Source: Himantopus leucocephalus
Lineage: Eukaryota; Chordata; Aves; Charadriiformes; Recurvirostridae
Direction of reading: 5' to 3'
Length of the DNA: 64,000 nt
Assembly: GCA_003993805.1 (NCBI GenBank)
Contig: RSEF01000031.1
Span: 50,886,571-50,950,570, forward strand
The notes under the pieces were generated by a model that was not told the origin of the DNA, made no database searches, and worked only from the letters and a program-made list of their open reading frames with translations. Shown piece by piece: positions 1 through 12,756 of this stretch. Positions within the stretch are counted from its first letter, which is position 1. Every line of letters starts with the position of its first letter. Both the position numbers and the translations under genes were made by a program.

Positions 1-280
1 GTTCATTCCAGTGGTGTGCAGTGACAGAATCAGGGGCAATGAGCACCGAGTGGGACACAGGAGGTTCCATATGAATATTGGGAAACACTTTTTTACTGTG
101 AGGGTGACTGAGGACTGCAGTAGGTTGCTCAGAGTGGTTGTGGAGTCTCCATCCTTAGAGATATTCAATGACCATCAAGACACAGTCCTGGGCAAGTGGC
201 TCTGGGTCAGCTTCCTGGAGCAGGGGGGTTGGAAAAGTACACCTTCAGAGGTCTCTTCCAAGAACAACGATTCTGTGATA
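1..280 (+). mobile_element. CR1 LINE 3' end (5'-truncated, runs in from window edge)
   Basis: This is the 3' untranslated end of a chicken-repeat-1 (CR1) retrotransposon. The recognisable blocks run in the family order: a GGCAATGAGCACC-like block near 36, CACAGGAGGTTCCAT at about 56, a CTTTTTTACTGTGAGGGTGAC block near 88, GTTGTGGAGTCTCCATCCTTAGAG near 138 (shown here only as a landmark), a GAGCAGGGGGGTTGG block near 218, and the terminal ATTCTGTGAT near 270. The left end is cut by the window, so the true 5' limit is unknown. It carries no coding capacity: a 108-codon open frame across it (11-337) is incidental. The copy has several substitutions and small indels against the family pattern, so it is not recent. 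Confidence 0.9.
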
Positions 281-1379
281 CGTAACCAATATGATCACTT
301 AACTGGTTTTAATGAGCAGTTAAGAATTTCTCTGTAGTACAGACTGTACCTTGACTGCTGCTTGGCAGCAGAAGAATGACCATCAGAATTAGTATTTTGA
401 TTTGGGGCCGTAGTGTAAAAGTGGAGCGGTAATAAAGAGAATCCTCTAGCTGTACCCACCTACATTACACATCAGTTTGGTTCACAAGTGGCTCTGGTAT
501 GCACAAACCCCGGATTCTTTTCAGAGGGACCTAAACTGTAAGCTGTGTTCAGGATGCACTCCAGTCTCTAATCAGTACATACAGATTCAAAGGAACAAGT
601 GTGGAACTTTGTGCAGCTTTGGGGTGTATGTGCAATGTCACTGTTAAGTTCAGAGGGGCAGAGTAAATTTAGTCTGAAGTAAAACCCCCAAACTCCATCA
701 CATGTTGATGTTGGGAGTCTCAGCAACAACACCTTTGAGTTACTGCTTCACTCTTGTTACACCGAATTTCTTACTAAGACGTAGCAAAAATATCAATGAT
801 TTTAGCTAGTCTCTCTCGTGTTATGGTAACATCACTCTTAAAAAACGTACCGGAGTTGTAACTGGGTTTAAAAGTCACTGGTTTGACTGAAATTGGTGAG
901 AGTCTTTTCAGAACACATTGTGCAAAGTTTTTGCCTTTGTGTTGCTGGAGGCTAGCGTTGGCTGTTTTGATATTTTCTTAAGAGTAGAATAGCATTGCTC
1001 ATGGCATTATAGGACAATAATAGCATTTAGTTAGCCTCTGGAACCATCATCTGTTCTGTTGACATTATCTTTTGGCTATCTATAATTGATTTAAAATCAA
1101 ACAACAGTATTATATAACGTGCACTTTATAACATTACTGTCTTGTTATTAAAGTTCTCAGCTGACCTTGTATGTGGAAGCGGTTACTTTATAGCCAATCT
1201 AGAGAGTGCTCTCAGATGAATCTTTCATCAGATTCTCAGGGGTTATGTCTTCCTTGCTGCATTAATTCAGCTGATGTGCCATGGAGCTAGGACATTTGTG
1301 GTCTGCCACACTGCAAAGTCGTATGGAAGTCAGTGTACCCTCAATGGTATTGTCATCACTCTGTTGGGACAAAAAATGG
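281..1379. other. Unassigned AT-rich interval
   Basis: I see no gene, RNA or recognisable repeat here. No open frame of notable length is present, and CpG is sparse. It is ordinary intergenic or intronic DNA. Confidence 0.5.
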
Positions 1380-2500
1380 GTACACTTTAACATATCACAG
1401 GTTCATCTAGCCCCTTGTCCTTTGTTCATGTAGTCACAACCGGAGGTGTTTGGGAAAAGTATAACAGCATATTGTAGTCTTACGTCTCCAGTATTTCCCA
1501 GCTACCAGTAATAGCCAGTTCAGGTGTCATTTGTTCAGGTGCACTGTAAAAGGTGGCATCTTTTCATTTAATAGTCCTTGAGAAATATTTCCTGTCAATT
1601 TGTCTAATCTCTTTTAGACTAATTTTTTGGGGGGAGATGCACAACATCCTATGGCAATGAGTTCCACAGCTTAACTGCATGCTGTGTAAAAAACCCACCT
1701 ACTTTTTGACTAAGTGCTTCATAATTGTATTTAATGCACATTTACTCTTGTATTAAGAAAAACAGTAAATAATCATCCTCTCTTTGCTTTTTCTGTTTAA
1801 TGCATGGCTTTGTAGTCCTTAATTATATCCCTCCTCAGTCATTTGTTTTCCAAGATGAGATATCCACATGGGAAAACTATTCCATATCTTTGGTTATTCT
1901 TTTGCCCATTTCTCCATAATCTTTCATTCTACTATTTACTTTTAAAATGGGTAACATGTAAAAACCATAAGAAATGCACACAATATTAAAAGTGTAGGTA
2001 TTGTAGTTGTCCATTATATATAGCAAAACAGTGAGATTTTCTGTTCTGTTCCCTGCTTTGTTTTTCTATTATCAAGAACTGACGTAATGTTTTCATAGAA
2101 CTAGATAAACTGTCATAAACTTAAAATCCCAATCCTGATTGCTATTACTCAACATGCAGTCACTCGCTCTACATGTAAATTTAGGATTACTTTTTTCCTC
2201 TGCCTCAGTTTGCTTTTATCTGCACCGCATTTCCTCTGCTATTTTATTGCCCAGTGATCCTTTTCCTTCTCCACTTCCTTATAGCTTGTTTTTACTGTGC
2301 TCAATAACCATAGTTTAAAGAGAAAATTTCATCACTTCAGTATCACTGTTTTTCTCAGATAATTTATTAACATGCTGAACAGTCTGTCCCATGTCATTAG
2401 GACTTACTCCTTTTCTTCATAGGAGTATGAACTACCTGTAACTCTTTACCACTTTATTGTGGGATATTTCTCTGTTGTCATGAACTCTCAGCAGGGGAAG
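1380..2500 (-). mobile_element. Old, highly diverged CR1 LINE fragment (turtle/crocodilian-like type), antisense
   Basis: Read on the + strand, this is the reverse complement of an ancient CR1. Landmarks occur in the expected order. TTCATCTAGCCCC near 1402 is the element's 3'-end 'line-up' motif. AATAGCCAGTT follows near 1511, then ACAACATCCT and CAATGAGTTCCACAGCTTAA at 1643-1677. Further in are ATTATATCCCTCCTCAGTCATTTG near 1823 (landmark), GATTTTCTGTTCTGTTCCCTGC near 2034, and TTTTATTGCCCAGTGATCC near 2242. Last is the CAGATAATTTATTAACATGC block near 2357, which derives from reverse-transcriptase coding sequence. All frames are broken by many indels, so it is an inactive fossil. The outer limits are approximate to about 50 bases. 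The identification rests on memory of sauropsid CR1 consensus order, not on an alignment. Confidence 0.8.
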
Positions 2501-4059
2501 GTACTGGAAATCTCTCAGCACTAAGCAATTTACATGGCAATGTCACTGCAAATTGAGTAGTTACCAAACCTAGTGAAAGTTGCATCTCGTCCCAAACTGA
2601 CATTTCTTCTTGGTTTAAGTACTCCTTGTAGTGCCCCTGAACTGTAAAGGAAGATTTACAAGAGCTGAGGCCTTATCTAGTCACCATAATCTGCCATACT
2701 GTCAGTATAATGACTCCAGGAATCAGCTCTGCCTATAAAAGACTGGCACACTTCAAACAGCGTTGAAGTGTTTGGTACAAAACAACACTTTGAAGTTTAA
2801 TCATGACCATAAACACTTATTGCTTTTCTTACTGTATGTGTGTTCAAAGATCATGTATTGGGTATGCAGTGCAATGGCACTGTATGAAAGGACTGGGACA
2901 TTTTTTTCCTGACATTTTTATCTCATCTATATCCTGCAAAGATTTACAGCCTTAATAGGGTATACTGATGTGCTATATAACTGGATGATTTCTGAAACAT
3001 ACAAGCAGAAGAAAAATCCAAACTTTGTAAGCTTTTAGTAAGCCTAAAAATCAGAAAAATTAATTACCTATTCACAGCACTATATACTTGGTTATCTTTA
3101 CAAAGAGGAGACATAGTTCAGGGCTCAGATTTGCAAGGTGGGAAGACAGGATGCTTCCAGACCAGTAAGGATCATATATAAACTAGCAGATGAGGTTAGA
3201 GAGAGGCTCAAGTCTCTCTGGTTTCAGCAACATACTGATTTGCCCAGTCATTTTATAACCCTTACAAGGTATGTTTTTAATTCTTGCACCTATATTTGGC
3301 AATCCCTAATTAGAAAACTAGAAATACTTCAACTTTAGTTTTCCCTCCTTCAAAAGGATGGGAGAATTTTCCCTCCCCCAAAAGTGGTAACATTTTCACA
3401 CTGAATTTCACAGAATCAAAGTTAACTGAGTCCTGGAACATTTTTAAGAGCATAGATTTGGAGCTGGTTCTGATCTTGCCTGTAAAAGATAGAAGCAAAC
3501 CCATTAAAATCAAATGGCAGCTTCAAGTATATGACACTTAAAATTGCAGCATGTATTTCAGTGCCAAACAGTAAATTTTAGTTACTTCATTCAAGGTGCT
3601 CAAATATGAAAATCTAATTCTTATTCTCCTATGTGAATGCGTTATATCTTAGCCTCTACATTTTGATAATAATTTTGGGTTTGTATTTTTTGCTTTAGAG
3701 TATAGAATTATGCATACATGTAGTTATCATATTATCATAATTGTAATAAAAGTCTAGCTATTAATTTTATTTTTTTTTATACACAAGAAGTTAGAATTGG
3801 AAAATTGAATTCTTTTATATGTTTGTAATGTACAGTTACAATGGTTTTTTTAATATAAAGACTGAGGGCAAACTGGCTATATGAGTGCACACCAGCCCAG
3901 AGTAACGAATTTTTGTTTCTGTTATATTCCATATTCTGAAGTTTCCCTTTCTGTACAGTTGTACACACACTTAACTCTTCTGTGTTGTGCATTACTGCTT
4001 TAATGAAATCATCACACTATAGAAATTTTAAACTAAACTTACTGGATGATAAGGCCAAG

Positions 4060-4088
4060 CCGTCATATACATTGGTATAATATGACGG
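4060..4088. repeat. Perfect 9-bp inverted repeat with 11-base loop
   Basis: The arms CCGTCATAT (4060-4068) and ATATGACGG (4080-4088) are exact reverse complements around an 11-base spacer. Each arm contains a TGACG half-site of the CRE/ATF type, and the arms carry two of the rare local CpGs. A role in binding or hairpin formation is only inference; chance is possible in 64 kb. Confidence 0.5.
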
Positions 4089-4201
4089 TAGCACACATTT
4101 TTAAAATTCTATCGTATAGAAACTCCTAAATGAAAAGAATCAAAGTCTGGATGGCAGGGCTTTTTAATACGAACTGTTAAGGTCATCTCTGTTGTCCTCC
4201 T

Positions 4202-4226
4202 GAAAGGGAGGTATCTACCTCCTTTC
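4202..4226. repeat. Near-perfect palindrome, 11-bp arms with one bulged base
   Basis: GAAAGGGAGGTA is followed after two bases by TACCTCCTTTC. The arms pair fully except for one extra G on the left. The two-base centre means it can only form a cruciform with some opened pairs. No function is indicated. Confidence 0.45.
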
Positions 4227-6602
4227 ATTTCCATGGGGTATCAATCCAAAAGATAAATGAAAGTATGCTATTCTGAGATATAAAGGTAAGACGTTTTTCA
4301 CAGAATTTCTCACTTCATAGAGAGAAACATGTTCTAACTGAGAAGAATGACATTTTGATATGCTTGTAGACTGTACCTGCATGGTCTTTTGTCACATTTA
4401 AAATTCCTTTGAGGTCCTGAGGGCAAATTCCTTTTCTGTCTTACAAGGAAATGAACTTCGCATTTTTCATTGAAACTTCATTAAGGAGAACTGTAATAGG
4501 ATTCCCAGAGTTGTGCAGGTCTGGAGCACAAATGACTGGGTTTACATCAGAATACTATCAAAAAAGTCTTGTGAAAAATCCCCCCAAATGTGTTCTCTGT
4601 GTGGCTATTGCTCTAATTGCTACACTGCAATGACTTTTTGGCTTAACTATCATTGTGTGCCACAGCACATTATCAAAGAGACAGGTCAGGAATATTACAC
4701 ATTGAAGAGAAGAATATGAAATTATAGAATATGAACTACTTTTTGCCAGAAGCATAGTAGCAGCCCATGCAGAGACAGAATAATGTCTAACCGAAAGAAA
4801 GCATCTTTGTTTCAGCAAACTTGCAGATTAGCAAATAAAACTTTTATCAGTGTTAAAAAGCCCCAAACTCCACTATTGCTGCTGTTCCATCATTTCTACC
4901 CTGTCAGGTGGAAAGCTTAGACTTCCAGACTTGACTTTCAGAGAAATGAGTCTTCTTTGCATCCAGGAGTCTTTCTGACTTTTCTGTATGATCTCTAGAG
5001 ACCTGTATACTGTTTCAGTGCTCTATAAATAACAATCTAGTTTGCTTTCATTAAATTTATTAGCAATGCATGTGAAAATTTATATGCTAATAAGATGCAT
5101 ATCTCAGGTTCTTAGCAACCTGCTTTTCTCAACCTCTCTTCTGTGAAGGTTAAGTTTCTCTGGTCTGCTTCTTTATCTTTCTTGTGGATTAGTGGGAAGG
5201 AAGGGGAGTTTTAGCCACTAATTCAAGCAGCAGTATGTGAAATCGTTGCCATTCATTTTGGTTTCAAAAATGATAAAGTGCTTACAAATACATCCTTTTG
5301 TTTCCTGTAGCACATTTATGTACCATAGATTTTAGATTTGTTTTCATAGTGTAATGCTTTGCATAAACTGTGTCTATGCCATGCCTTTGCTCTTTTTTAA
5401 AGGATGTGGCTAGTGCAAGTAACCCCTTACTGATCTTGTAACTTTATAGAGTGGACAAGGTTTTTAACACGAAATGCTGGAGGCCCTGATGGGCAGAATT
5501 GCCTCTCTCATTGATACCCCAAAAGGAAGACAACAGAACTTCAGGAAATGGCTTCAAATTGGATTCAGTGGCAGCCAAAGGAAACCTGCCCAGCAGGAAG
5601 TAAAAACTGTGCAGTGGGCTACTTGAGAAACGGGGGAATGTTTCTTTCAGAACAGAGGGCTATTGAAACTGTGCCAATTAGAAGGCTGGCTTTTGCATTA
5701 TTTTGTGTGTCTTACTATGAGTTTGGAGGGTACTGAAGGCAGGATTATATGTAATGAATGCAAATACAGGCTTTTATTTGACAAAAACTAATTTAGGTTG
5801 GACCAGACACCCTGAAAAAACTTTTTGTCCATGGAGGAAGTCTGCAAATTTTGCTTCTCTAGTTTATGCAGGCAGTAGTTAAGTGATTTTGGTTCTGCAT
5901 TTGTGTGGTACCATAGCCATAGTCAAGGTTAAAGACTATTACTTCAATATGCTATGACGGTAATAAGAAGAATAGAGACCAGTGTGGATATACCAACTGG
6001 GTTTTCAAATTGCTTTACTTATCAGCCTGGTCTGATCAGGAACACTTAGAAGGCAGCAGTCAGAGCTGTTGCTTGACTCTCAAAAGGCATGCTTGAGGGA
6101 GAGAAAACTTGATACTCACTTCATGTTTTTGTCACTTTAAGCCCATTTAAAACAAAAAGAAAGCAAATGAACTACTTCTAAAACACAAATCAGACAAGGC
6201 AGGGAATGAATGCATCCTACAATCAAGTTTATATATGTGAGATTATCTTTCCATCCCACTATTTCCTGTCATCCATTAATTACTGCTATTGTTAAGCAAG
6301 AAAACTGCAAAGAAAAATATTGGTATATTCCTTGGCAAAAAATCCAAAGATCCTTACTGAAAATCTCTTCAATCTTTTTTTTTTTGTTCAAATTGTGTTG
6401 GCCTACAGTGCATGTCTGTAGTTTTCTAACCATCTATTCATTTTTATCATTAGGCCATGCTGGGAGAGACCTAGGAATCCATTTTCTCTTAAATGATTGC
6501 CTTACATTTGCTATTGCTTGATGAGGTTCATATAGGGGTCTGTTGTGAAATTAGTAAATCAGTGTTTAGTTCTGGTTCTTTGCTCATTTCTCCCGGCAAG
6601 TT

Positions 6603-6746
6603 TCTCTATCTCTCTCTCTCTTTTTTTTNNNNNNNNNNNNNNNNNNNNNNNNNNNNNNNNNNNNNNNNNNNNNNNNNNNNNNNNNNNNNNNNNNNNNNNN
6701 NNNNNNNNNNNNNNNNNNNNNNNNNNNNTTTTTTTTTTTTTTTTTT
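6603..6746. repeat. CT microsatellite and poly-T tract containing a 100-N assembly gap
   Basis: A (TC)n run (about 6603-6620) passes into T8, then 100 Ns (6629-6728), then T18 (6729-6746). The fixed gap size of 100 is a placeholder, so the true tract length is unknown. Translated frames running across it are artefacts. Confidence 0.95.
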
Positions 6747-9219
6747 AACTTACTGGGGTCTTCTGGTATAATTAATAGAGTGCACTTACCACTGTCTTGC
6801 CAGAACAACAGTCATGCAGAAGTGCTCAGGAGATGATTTAATTAAACATGTGGAGTGATACATGTAATTAATAATTTAATATTGCCACTGGTCGTTAAGC
6901 AAGTACATGGGACAAAAAGACATATGTAGTGCACTAGGACACTTTCTGTCTGGACTGTAACTAGATGCAAATACTTTCAAAATATATGAATCCTCTCTTG
7001 TCTCCAAACTATACATGCTCCTAGTGGAAGGGAAGCCTATGTAATTGATCAGCATGTTTTTAAAGAATTCTCTTATGATGACATAATTTACATGAATTAC
7101 TAAAATCCACTAGGATTTTTCTGGAATTTTTAGGATTTTTCAGCATTTTCACTTTTACCTTGATGTAATTAGGCAATTTCAACATTATATCCACCAAAAT
7201 ATCCACATCAAAGGCCTACCTATGTTGTGCCAAAAACTACAACCTTATCTCCACAGGCTTTTTAATGAAGATACCTCATGTAGCAGTCTTCCTGCCATAA
7301 GTACCTCTTTGGGAGGAAAAGCAAAGTTTCAGCTTGTGGTAAGCTTATTGGAGAAAAAAAGTATAGAGTTTAGTGCTAGGATTTCTGATTTCAGGTTTTA
7401 GATGTGTAATTCCCTTGTGTCTCACACACCCCTTTTTATGCTAGAGTTTGCTTAAGAAATTCTGTTTGTTTTCATATCTGGAACTGTACCCCATGACTTG
7501 TTAAACATAAAGAGCTATGATGCTGTAACAAGGAAATTCCGAAGAGTCTGGTTTGGCTGTCAGGGTGTTGCCAAGCCATTTCTGTGTTGCTTGAAGACAG
7601 AGAGGCATGCTATTGTAAAACACGCATATTACACATACTTGTAGCACTGCTAACATTTGATTTAAAACAAAACTTTTGTTAGAGTTTGGAGGGGCTGTGC
7701 GGCACACAGCTTTCCCCAGCCCTCAGCACTTCATCATTTGACACAGAGGGTGTTGCAAATGCAACTTAATCACTGCAATAAATATGCACCTGTCTACTAG
7801 TGGGTGCTTGAGGCACTGGACTATGAATATTGAATGTTTCAGAGTTATTCCGGGCAGCTACTACTAAGAAAATTTTGCATAGCTGTAAATTACACGAAAG
7901 CCAAGTCTGAGTTATCAGATTATATAGTTTCCCCTAATGCATGTACGTCACTCTGATGTCTACATTATATGGTATAGATGTCCATGCTTAGTAAGATGAT
8001 TCTTTTATCACTCTTTTGCAAATGCTGGTCAGAGAAGTCTTTTGCTTTGTTGAAGAGATGCAAAATATGGGAAGGCACTGAAAATCTGTTGATCTGAATG
8101 ATGTATGCTGCATCTTTACTGCACATTTGGCTGAGCTAAAGCAGAGTCTTACCACCGTATTATAAAGCCAGTGAGACCTGTTAGCCCAGTTTGCAATGCC
8201 ACTTCACCTGGATATGAGATTTTTATTTGACAGTGGAAAGACAAAAGAGCAGGATCTCTGACAGTATCAACAGAATGAAAAAAATTATTCCCATAGCCTC
8301 TCATTGGACCACAGATTGAAACAACTATCTTTGGTTAACCAGCAGCACAGCTGAGCAAACAGTGAGAAAAGTGAATAGTAGGAAATCTTTATCAAGGAAC
8401 AGCTTTAATTACTGTTCGTTCTGCCGGTACAAGGAAGGAAGATGGTGGAAGAGAACCGTTGGCTACATATAGCTGCTACATATTTTGAAATAATATTAGT
8501 CTCTATGCAGATATAGTGATGCCTGCACAATTAAGGCCTCTTCTCTGGGACTGTGAATAGGATATATATTGATGTATGTAAATGTGGGAACTTCACCTAT
8601 GGCAGGGGCAAGGCTCACTACAATGAAAAGCTAGAACTAAGTGGCGTGTTGGGGAGGATACTGCAGAACAGGATGGTGAAGTACTTGTGACCTTTACAGG
8701 TTCTTACTTTTGAACAGTCCACTTGATCTTTTTTTATTAAAAAATAAAAAATAAAAAAACAACCATGGTTAATTACTAAGCATAAGGGTAGCTAAAAAAT
8801 ATTTTTATATGTATTACTGAACATAAGGGGATTCTGAGTTTTCAAAGTTAATTTTGTGGGTGCAGGTGATTATTCCAAACTGCAGCAAGAAAAGTCAGAG
8901 TTAATATATCATTTAAGTGAGCTAATATGTATAGAATATGTGTGGGCAACTGCTTCCTGGCGGTAGCAAGGATGCTCTGCTGGATGATCCTACATCTCAG
9001 TCAGGTTCTTACAGTGTTACTACAATATCTGATGTTCACTCTTTCTCCCTAAGTCTTACTCCAGCATTGCTTTATCTGTGAAGTTTCTTCTTGGCAGATA
9101 GTAAGTAGCATTGACAGAATCTCTGGAACAAATTAACAGCAACAAAATCATAGGATCCAGCTTGAACTGATCAAGTGGTTTAACAGCACATGTTAAATAC
9201 CTGTAAAATTTTAGGAAAG
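6747..9219. other. Unassigned AT-rich interval
   Basis: No gene or recognised element. It includes a simple A/T tract at about 8730-8760 (T7 then AAAAAT-type repeats). The rest is ordinary low-CpG sequence. Confidence 0.5.
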
Positions 9220-9292
9220 AGCTTGGTCCAGTTCCCATTGAAATCATTAAGACTCTTCTGCTGATTTCACTGGGAGTTGATTTGCCACCAGG
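9220..9292. repeat. Probable fossil of an ancient amniote interspersed repeat
   Basis: The string CCCATTGAAATCATTAAGA at about 9235, followed by GATTTCACTGGGAGTTGATT near 9263, resembles the 'CCATTGA-TTCAATGGGAGTT' block. I know that block from old dispersed repeats in turtles, crocodilians and birds. Only about 70 bases are recognisable and I cannot name the family. Confidence 0.4.
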
Positions 9293-12200
9293 AAGGGATC
9301 ATTAGCAATTTTTTTTAAAAAAAAAGAAAAGTTGCCCAGTTATTAAATCATGGACACTACTACTCTTCTTCATTTTTATCCTCCCATTTTTTCTTGATGG
9401 CCTAATCTGGCCTACAGGTTAGGCCAACTTAGTTCTCTAAGAGTCATTGTATAATTATTATATGCCAGATTTTTTTCTGTTGTCCTGTTTCAACATAGAG
9501 GACCATAACTTCGGGGATTATTTACTTAACAGTTCTTGTTTTCTATTTCTATTCTAAGTGCATGGGAGCTTGAGCAGGGATTTTTAATAGTGTTACACTA
9601 AATACTACTTGGATTGAAACCTGCTATTGCAAGCAAAAATATGCCTATTCAACTTATAAATATCTTTTGCTGTGTAGTTTAAGTGCAACACTGCCATGAT
9701 TTTTCCATTGTTGACTAAAGTGCGAGGTTAGAATTTTTGCTGTTTGAGACAGTCATAACTTTTCCCTTTTTGTCAACATGACAAATAACTAACATCTCCT
9801 TTACTCCAGCAAAGTGCTCATGTATTTATGTCATCTGAAGAATGCAAGTTCCATCAAATCAAACTATTTACATTCTTAAAGTGCTACGCATGCTGAAGCG
9901 CTTTACTGGATTGTGCTGTGGTAATTACTTTTGATCTCTGCTAACTTAAAGGAAGAAGGAAAGTCTCTATCCGTCATCCATTACAGAAAAGTATTCAATA
10001 AACTACCAGCACTCTTGCATTTGAACATCTTTCTGTTTGCTGTTATTCCTCTGTTAGGAACAAGACGATCTTTAGTCTTAAAGAAAGCGGGAATAAATCC
10101 CTTCTTGTCTTGTAAAGCTAGACTTAAACTCTGCCACTGTCACAAACTGTTGCATGTCCTCATCCGCAGCAGTGCCTACTATATGCAAAAGATTGCATTC
10201 AAACTTTCAGGGATAGTCACTATTACAGGAATCTGCAATAAAATTGTGAGGGGAATGGGTACAACAGTAGTTTCTGTACCTTTCTGCTCAATTAACTGTA
10301 ACACAGCCTGATCAAAGACAGACTTAAATGCAGAGACAGTAGTGCCTTTATGGAAGGTTTAGGGAAGTTGTTCTATACTTACATGCTTAAGGGGTTTGTT
10401 AAATGAGATTAATAATGCTTTATGTTTTCCTACTAACCCAGGACCATTATAAGATGGTTCTTTGTCACACTAGAACATTGCAAATATCCCATTACTCTAT
10501 ATCATACTGTATAATAAGACCCATCACATCAAAACAAAGCCAAATTACATTACAGTTCTTAATTAGCCATATTAATAGTAAAGTCTGGGTGTCACAGAGA
10601 GGTTACCTTAGACACGACTTCAGCACAGTAGTTTAGTTTGTATTTATCATTCTGATGAGGCACTAGACTTAAATTCTTTGAGCCTTAACAAATTTTAAAA
10701 TGTCATGTAGATAGAAAGGGTTACAAAGACAGTTGATATATAACTCTTCTGTTCCTGAAAATTTAATCACTGTGAAAGAATTAGGTGAAGCTAGAAGAAC
10801 TTGTTTGGCTGCAAAGTATCATCAACACTGCCTGACTTGTTACTTTCCATGCTGGACCCAGACAAGCAGAGGTAGATCAAACCTTTCATTAGAACAGGAA
10901 TGTACACAATTATGCAACAACGTTTGTGAGTGACCTGACCTTTTCTCTCTTCAGCTGAAAGGGCACTAGATATTTTAAACCTATACATTAATTTAGTTGT
11001 GCTGTTGTATTCTCATAGAGGGTCTTCATGTCCTTTACCCTTTGGCTAATTAATGTGGTGTCCTAGAAACGGCCTTTGAGTATGAGGCAGTTTGAGTGAA
11101 AAAGGGAAACAAAAAAACCCCAAGTCTGAGACTGGACACAGTCTATTATGAACAGAAGAGATTAATTTGTAGTAATTTCCTTTCCTTCTTACTGCTACAA
11201 AAATACATAAACGAAGTGTGAACTGTAACAATAATTATAAGTTAAACCATGTGTAAACTGGTTTTATTTCCCCCCCCGACTCTTATCATTCACTGAACTA
11301 TTTGGTAACATTCTGTTCAGCAAATGGTTCTTTTTTGTTTAAGTGAAAAAGATTCAGCCCCTGAGTCACAAATAGGTTGTAGGTACCTCATGCAGACTTG
11401 TCTTTCTGTCTTAACAGTTGGAGTTTTTGACATGACAGCCCTTCTAACAGGGTTTCAGTTAACTTGTGCTAGATTCATGTCCCTCAAGTAGTACAAAGAA
11501 TGCTACCTAAGCAATTATGAGGTTACTGATGAAGGGCTATGTGTTCCTCAGAAAGAAACACTATCCCCGTCCTCATCATGAGAGGTTTTAAAAGTGAAAC
11601 TTGCTCATGACGCCACGGTTATGACCTGGAACAACTGACTTACATGTTAGATGCTTTAAAATAACATACATAAGGGTTTCCTAAGGTGGGAAGAGTATTC
11701 TTTGCTATCCGTAGGCTCTAACTCTGTTTAAATCATAGAAGGAAAGAAGAGCTAAGTTGAGTGCTAACACTATGGAGGCCTTCATTCTCATTCACTACCT
11801 TTTGAGGCATATATAATTCCACAACGAATTCAGTAGGAATTTTCCTGTTTGTAAAGAATTGTAGAAGTGGCCCAAACATGTTATCATTGCAGCACAGTAG
11901 GCAAATTGTCAGAAACAGAAGAAATATTAACTGTACTAGTATTTGCAAAGGTGCATTGGGTATTTTCATATTAGATACTATCTGGTTCTGTACAAATCTT
12001 GCTATCAGTTACATTCCCATCCAGTATTATTCTTTATTCCAACTTCTGTTTACATCATCATTTAATCAACTGCTAGTTTTATTGCTGCATAGTGACTATT
12101 TTGGAGTGCTTAATGATTGCCCAGACAAACTGTGGTTTCTCCAAAAGTGTATAGTTTCTTCACTGTGAAACGTCTAAAGCTGATGCCAATATGCTGCAAT

Positions 12201-12756
12201 GGTTCAGCCTTTGGTTTGCCTACTCATTCTCTCTCCCTCTTTACTCCTGCAAACAAAACAGCTCTCCTAAGACTGCATTAAATCAACCTGATACTATCCT
12301 GCAAGAACTTCCTGTGGAACCAGCTTTTTGTATTATATCAATAAAGTGGGAAAATGAGATAAATTTCTGAGAAAACACGTACTTGTAAGTGCCACTGGCT
12401 AAAGAAACCTCTAACCCTTGCAACACAAATGTCTTGGTCCATATTGTGTTCCAGCCTTAAGCAAGACGCCTGCTGAAGGGCCTTCTAACATTGTTTAGGG
12501 AAGATCCTTGATCTGTGTGGGTGACCTAGCAAAGTACTCAAAGGATCATCCAAACTAGGCTCTGCTGAACTGGCAATAAGTTATTGGGAAGGGCACTTTG
12601 CAGACCAGTCCTTTCCAATTCAAGGTAAAGAAGCAGTTTGTTCAAGTTGAAGTAGCTCATTTTGCATAATGAAAGAAAGTCATGCAGATGTCTTTCAGGT
12701 GATCAGAACAAAACCTGTTTTGTCTCAAACACCTTGATTGAACCGGGTATGCATGT
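9293..12756. other. Unassigned AT-rich interval
   Basis: No gene is recognised. The longest frame, 9931-10311 (+, 126 codons), has no domain or motif I know and sits in AT-rich sequence, so I treat it as chance. Homopolymers are present: T8/A9 at about 9310-9326 and C8 at 11270-11277. Confidence 0.5.

Larger units (their letters stand above)
2501..6602. other. Unassigned AT-rich interval with two short inverted repeats
   Basis: No gene or named repeat is recognised. Small open frames (for example 4558-4818 minus and 6210-6521 plus) have no domain, low-complexity composition and no codon pattern suggesting selection. Two inverted repeats, at 4060-4088 and 4202-4226, are listed separately. Confidence 0.5.

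Noticed and set aside
6493..6808. Frames crossing the N block
   Set aside because: Translation through 100 Ns and poly-T is an artefact.
9931..10311. 126-codon plus-strand frame
   Set aside because: No motif recognised and ordinary AT-rich context.
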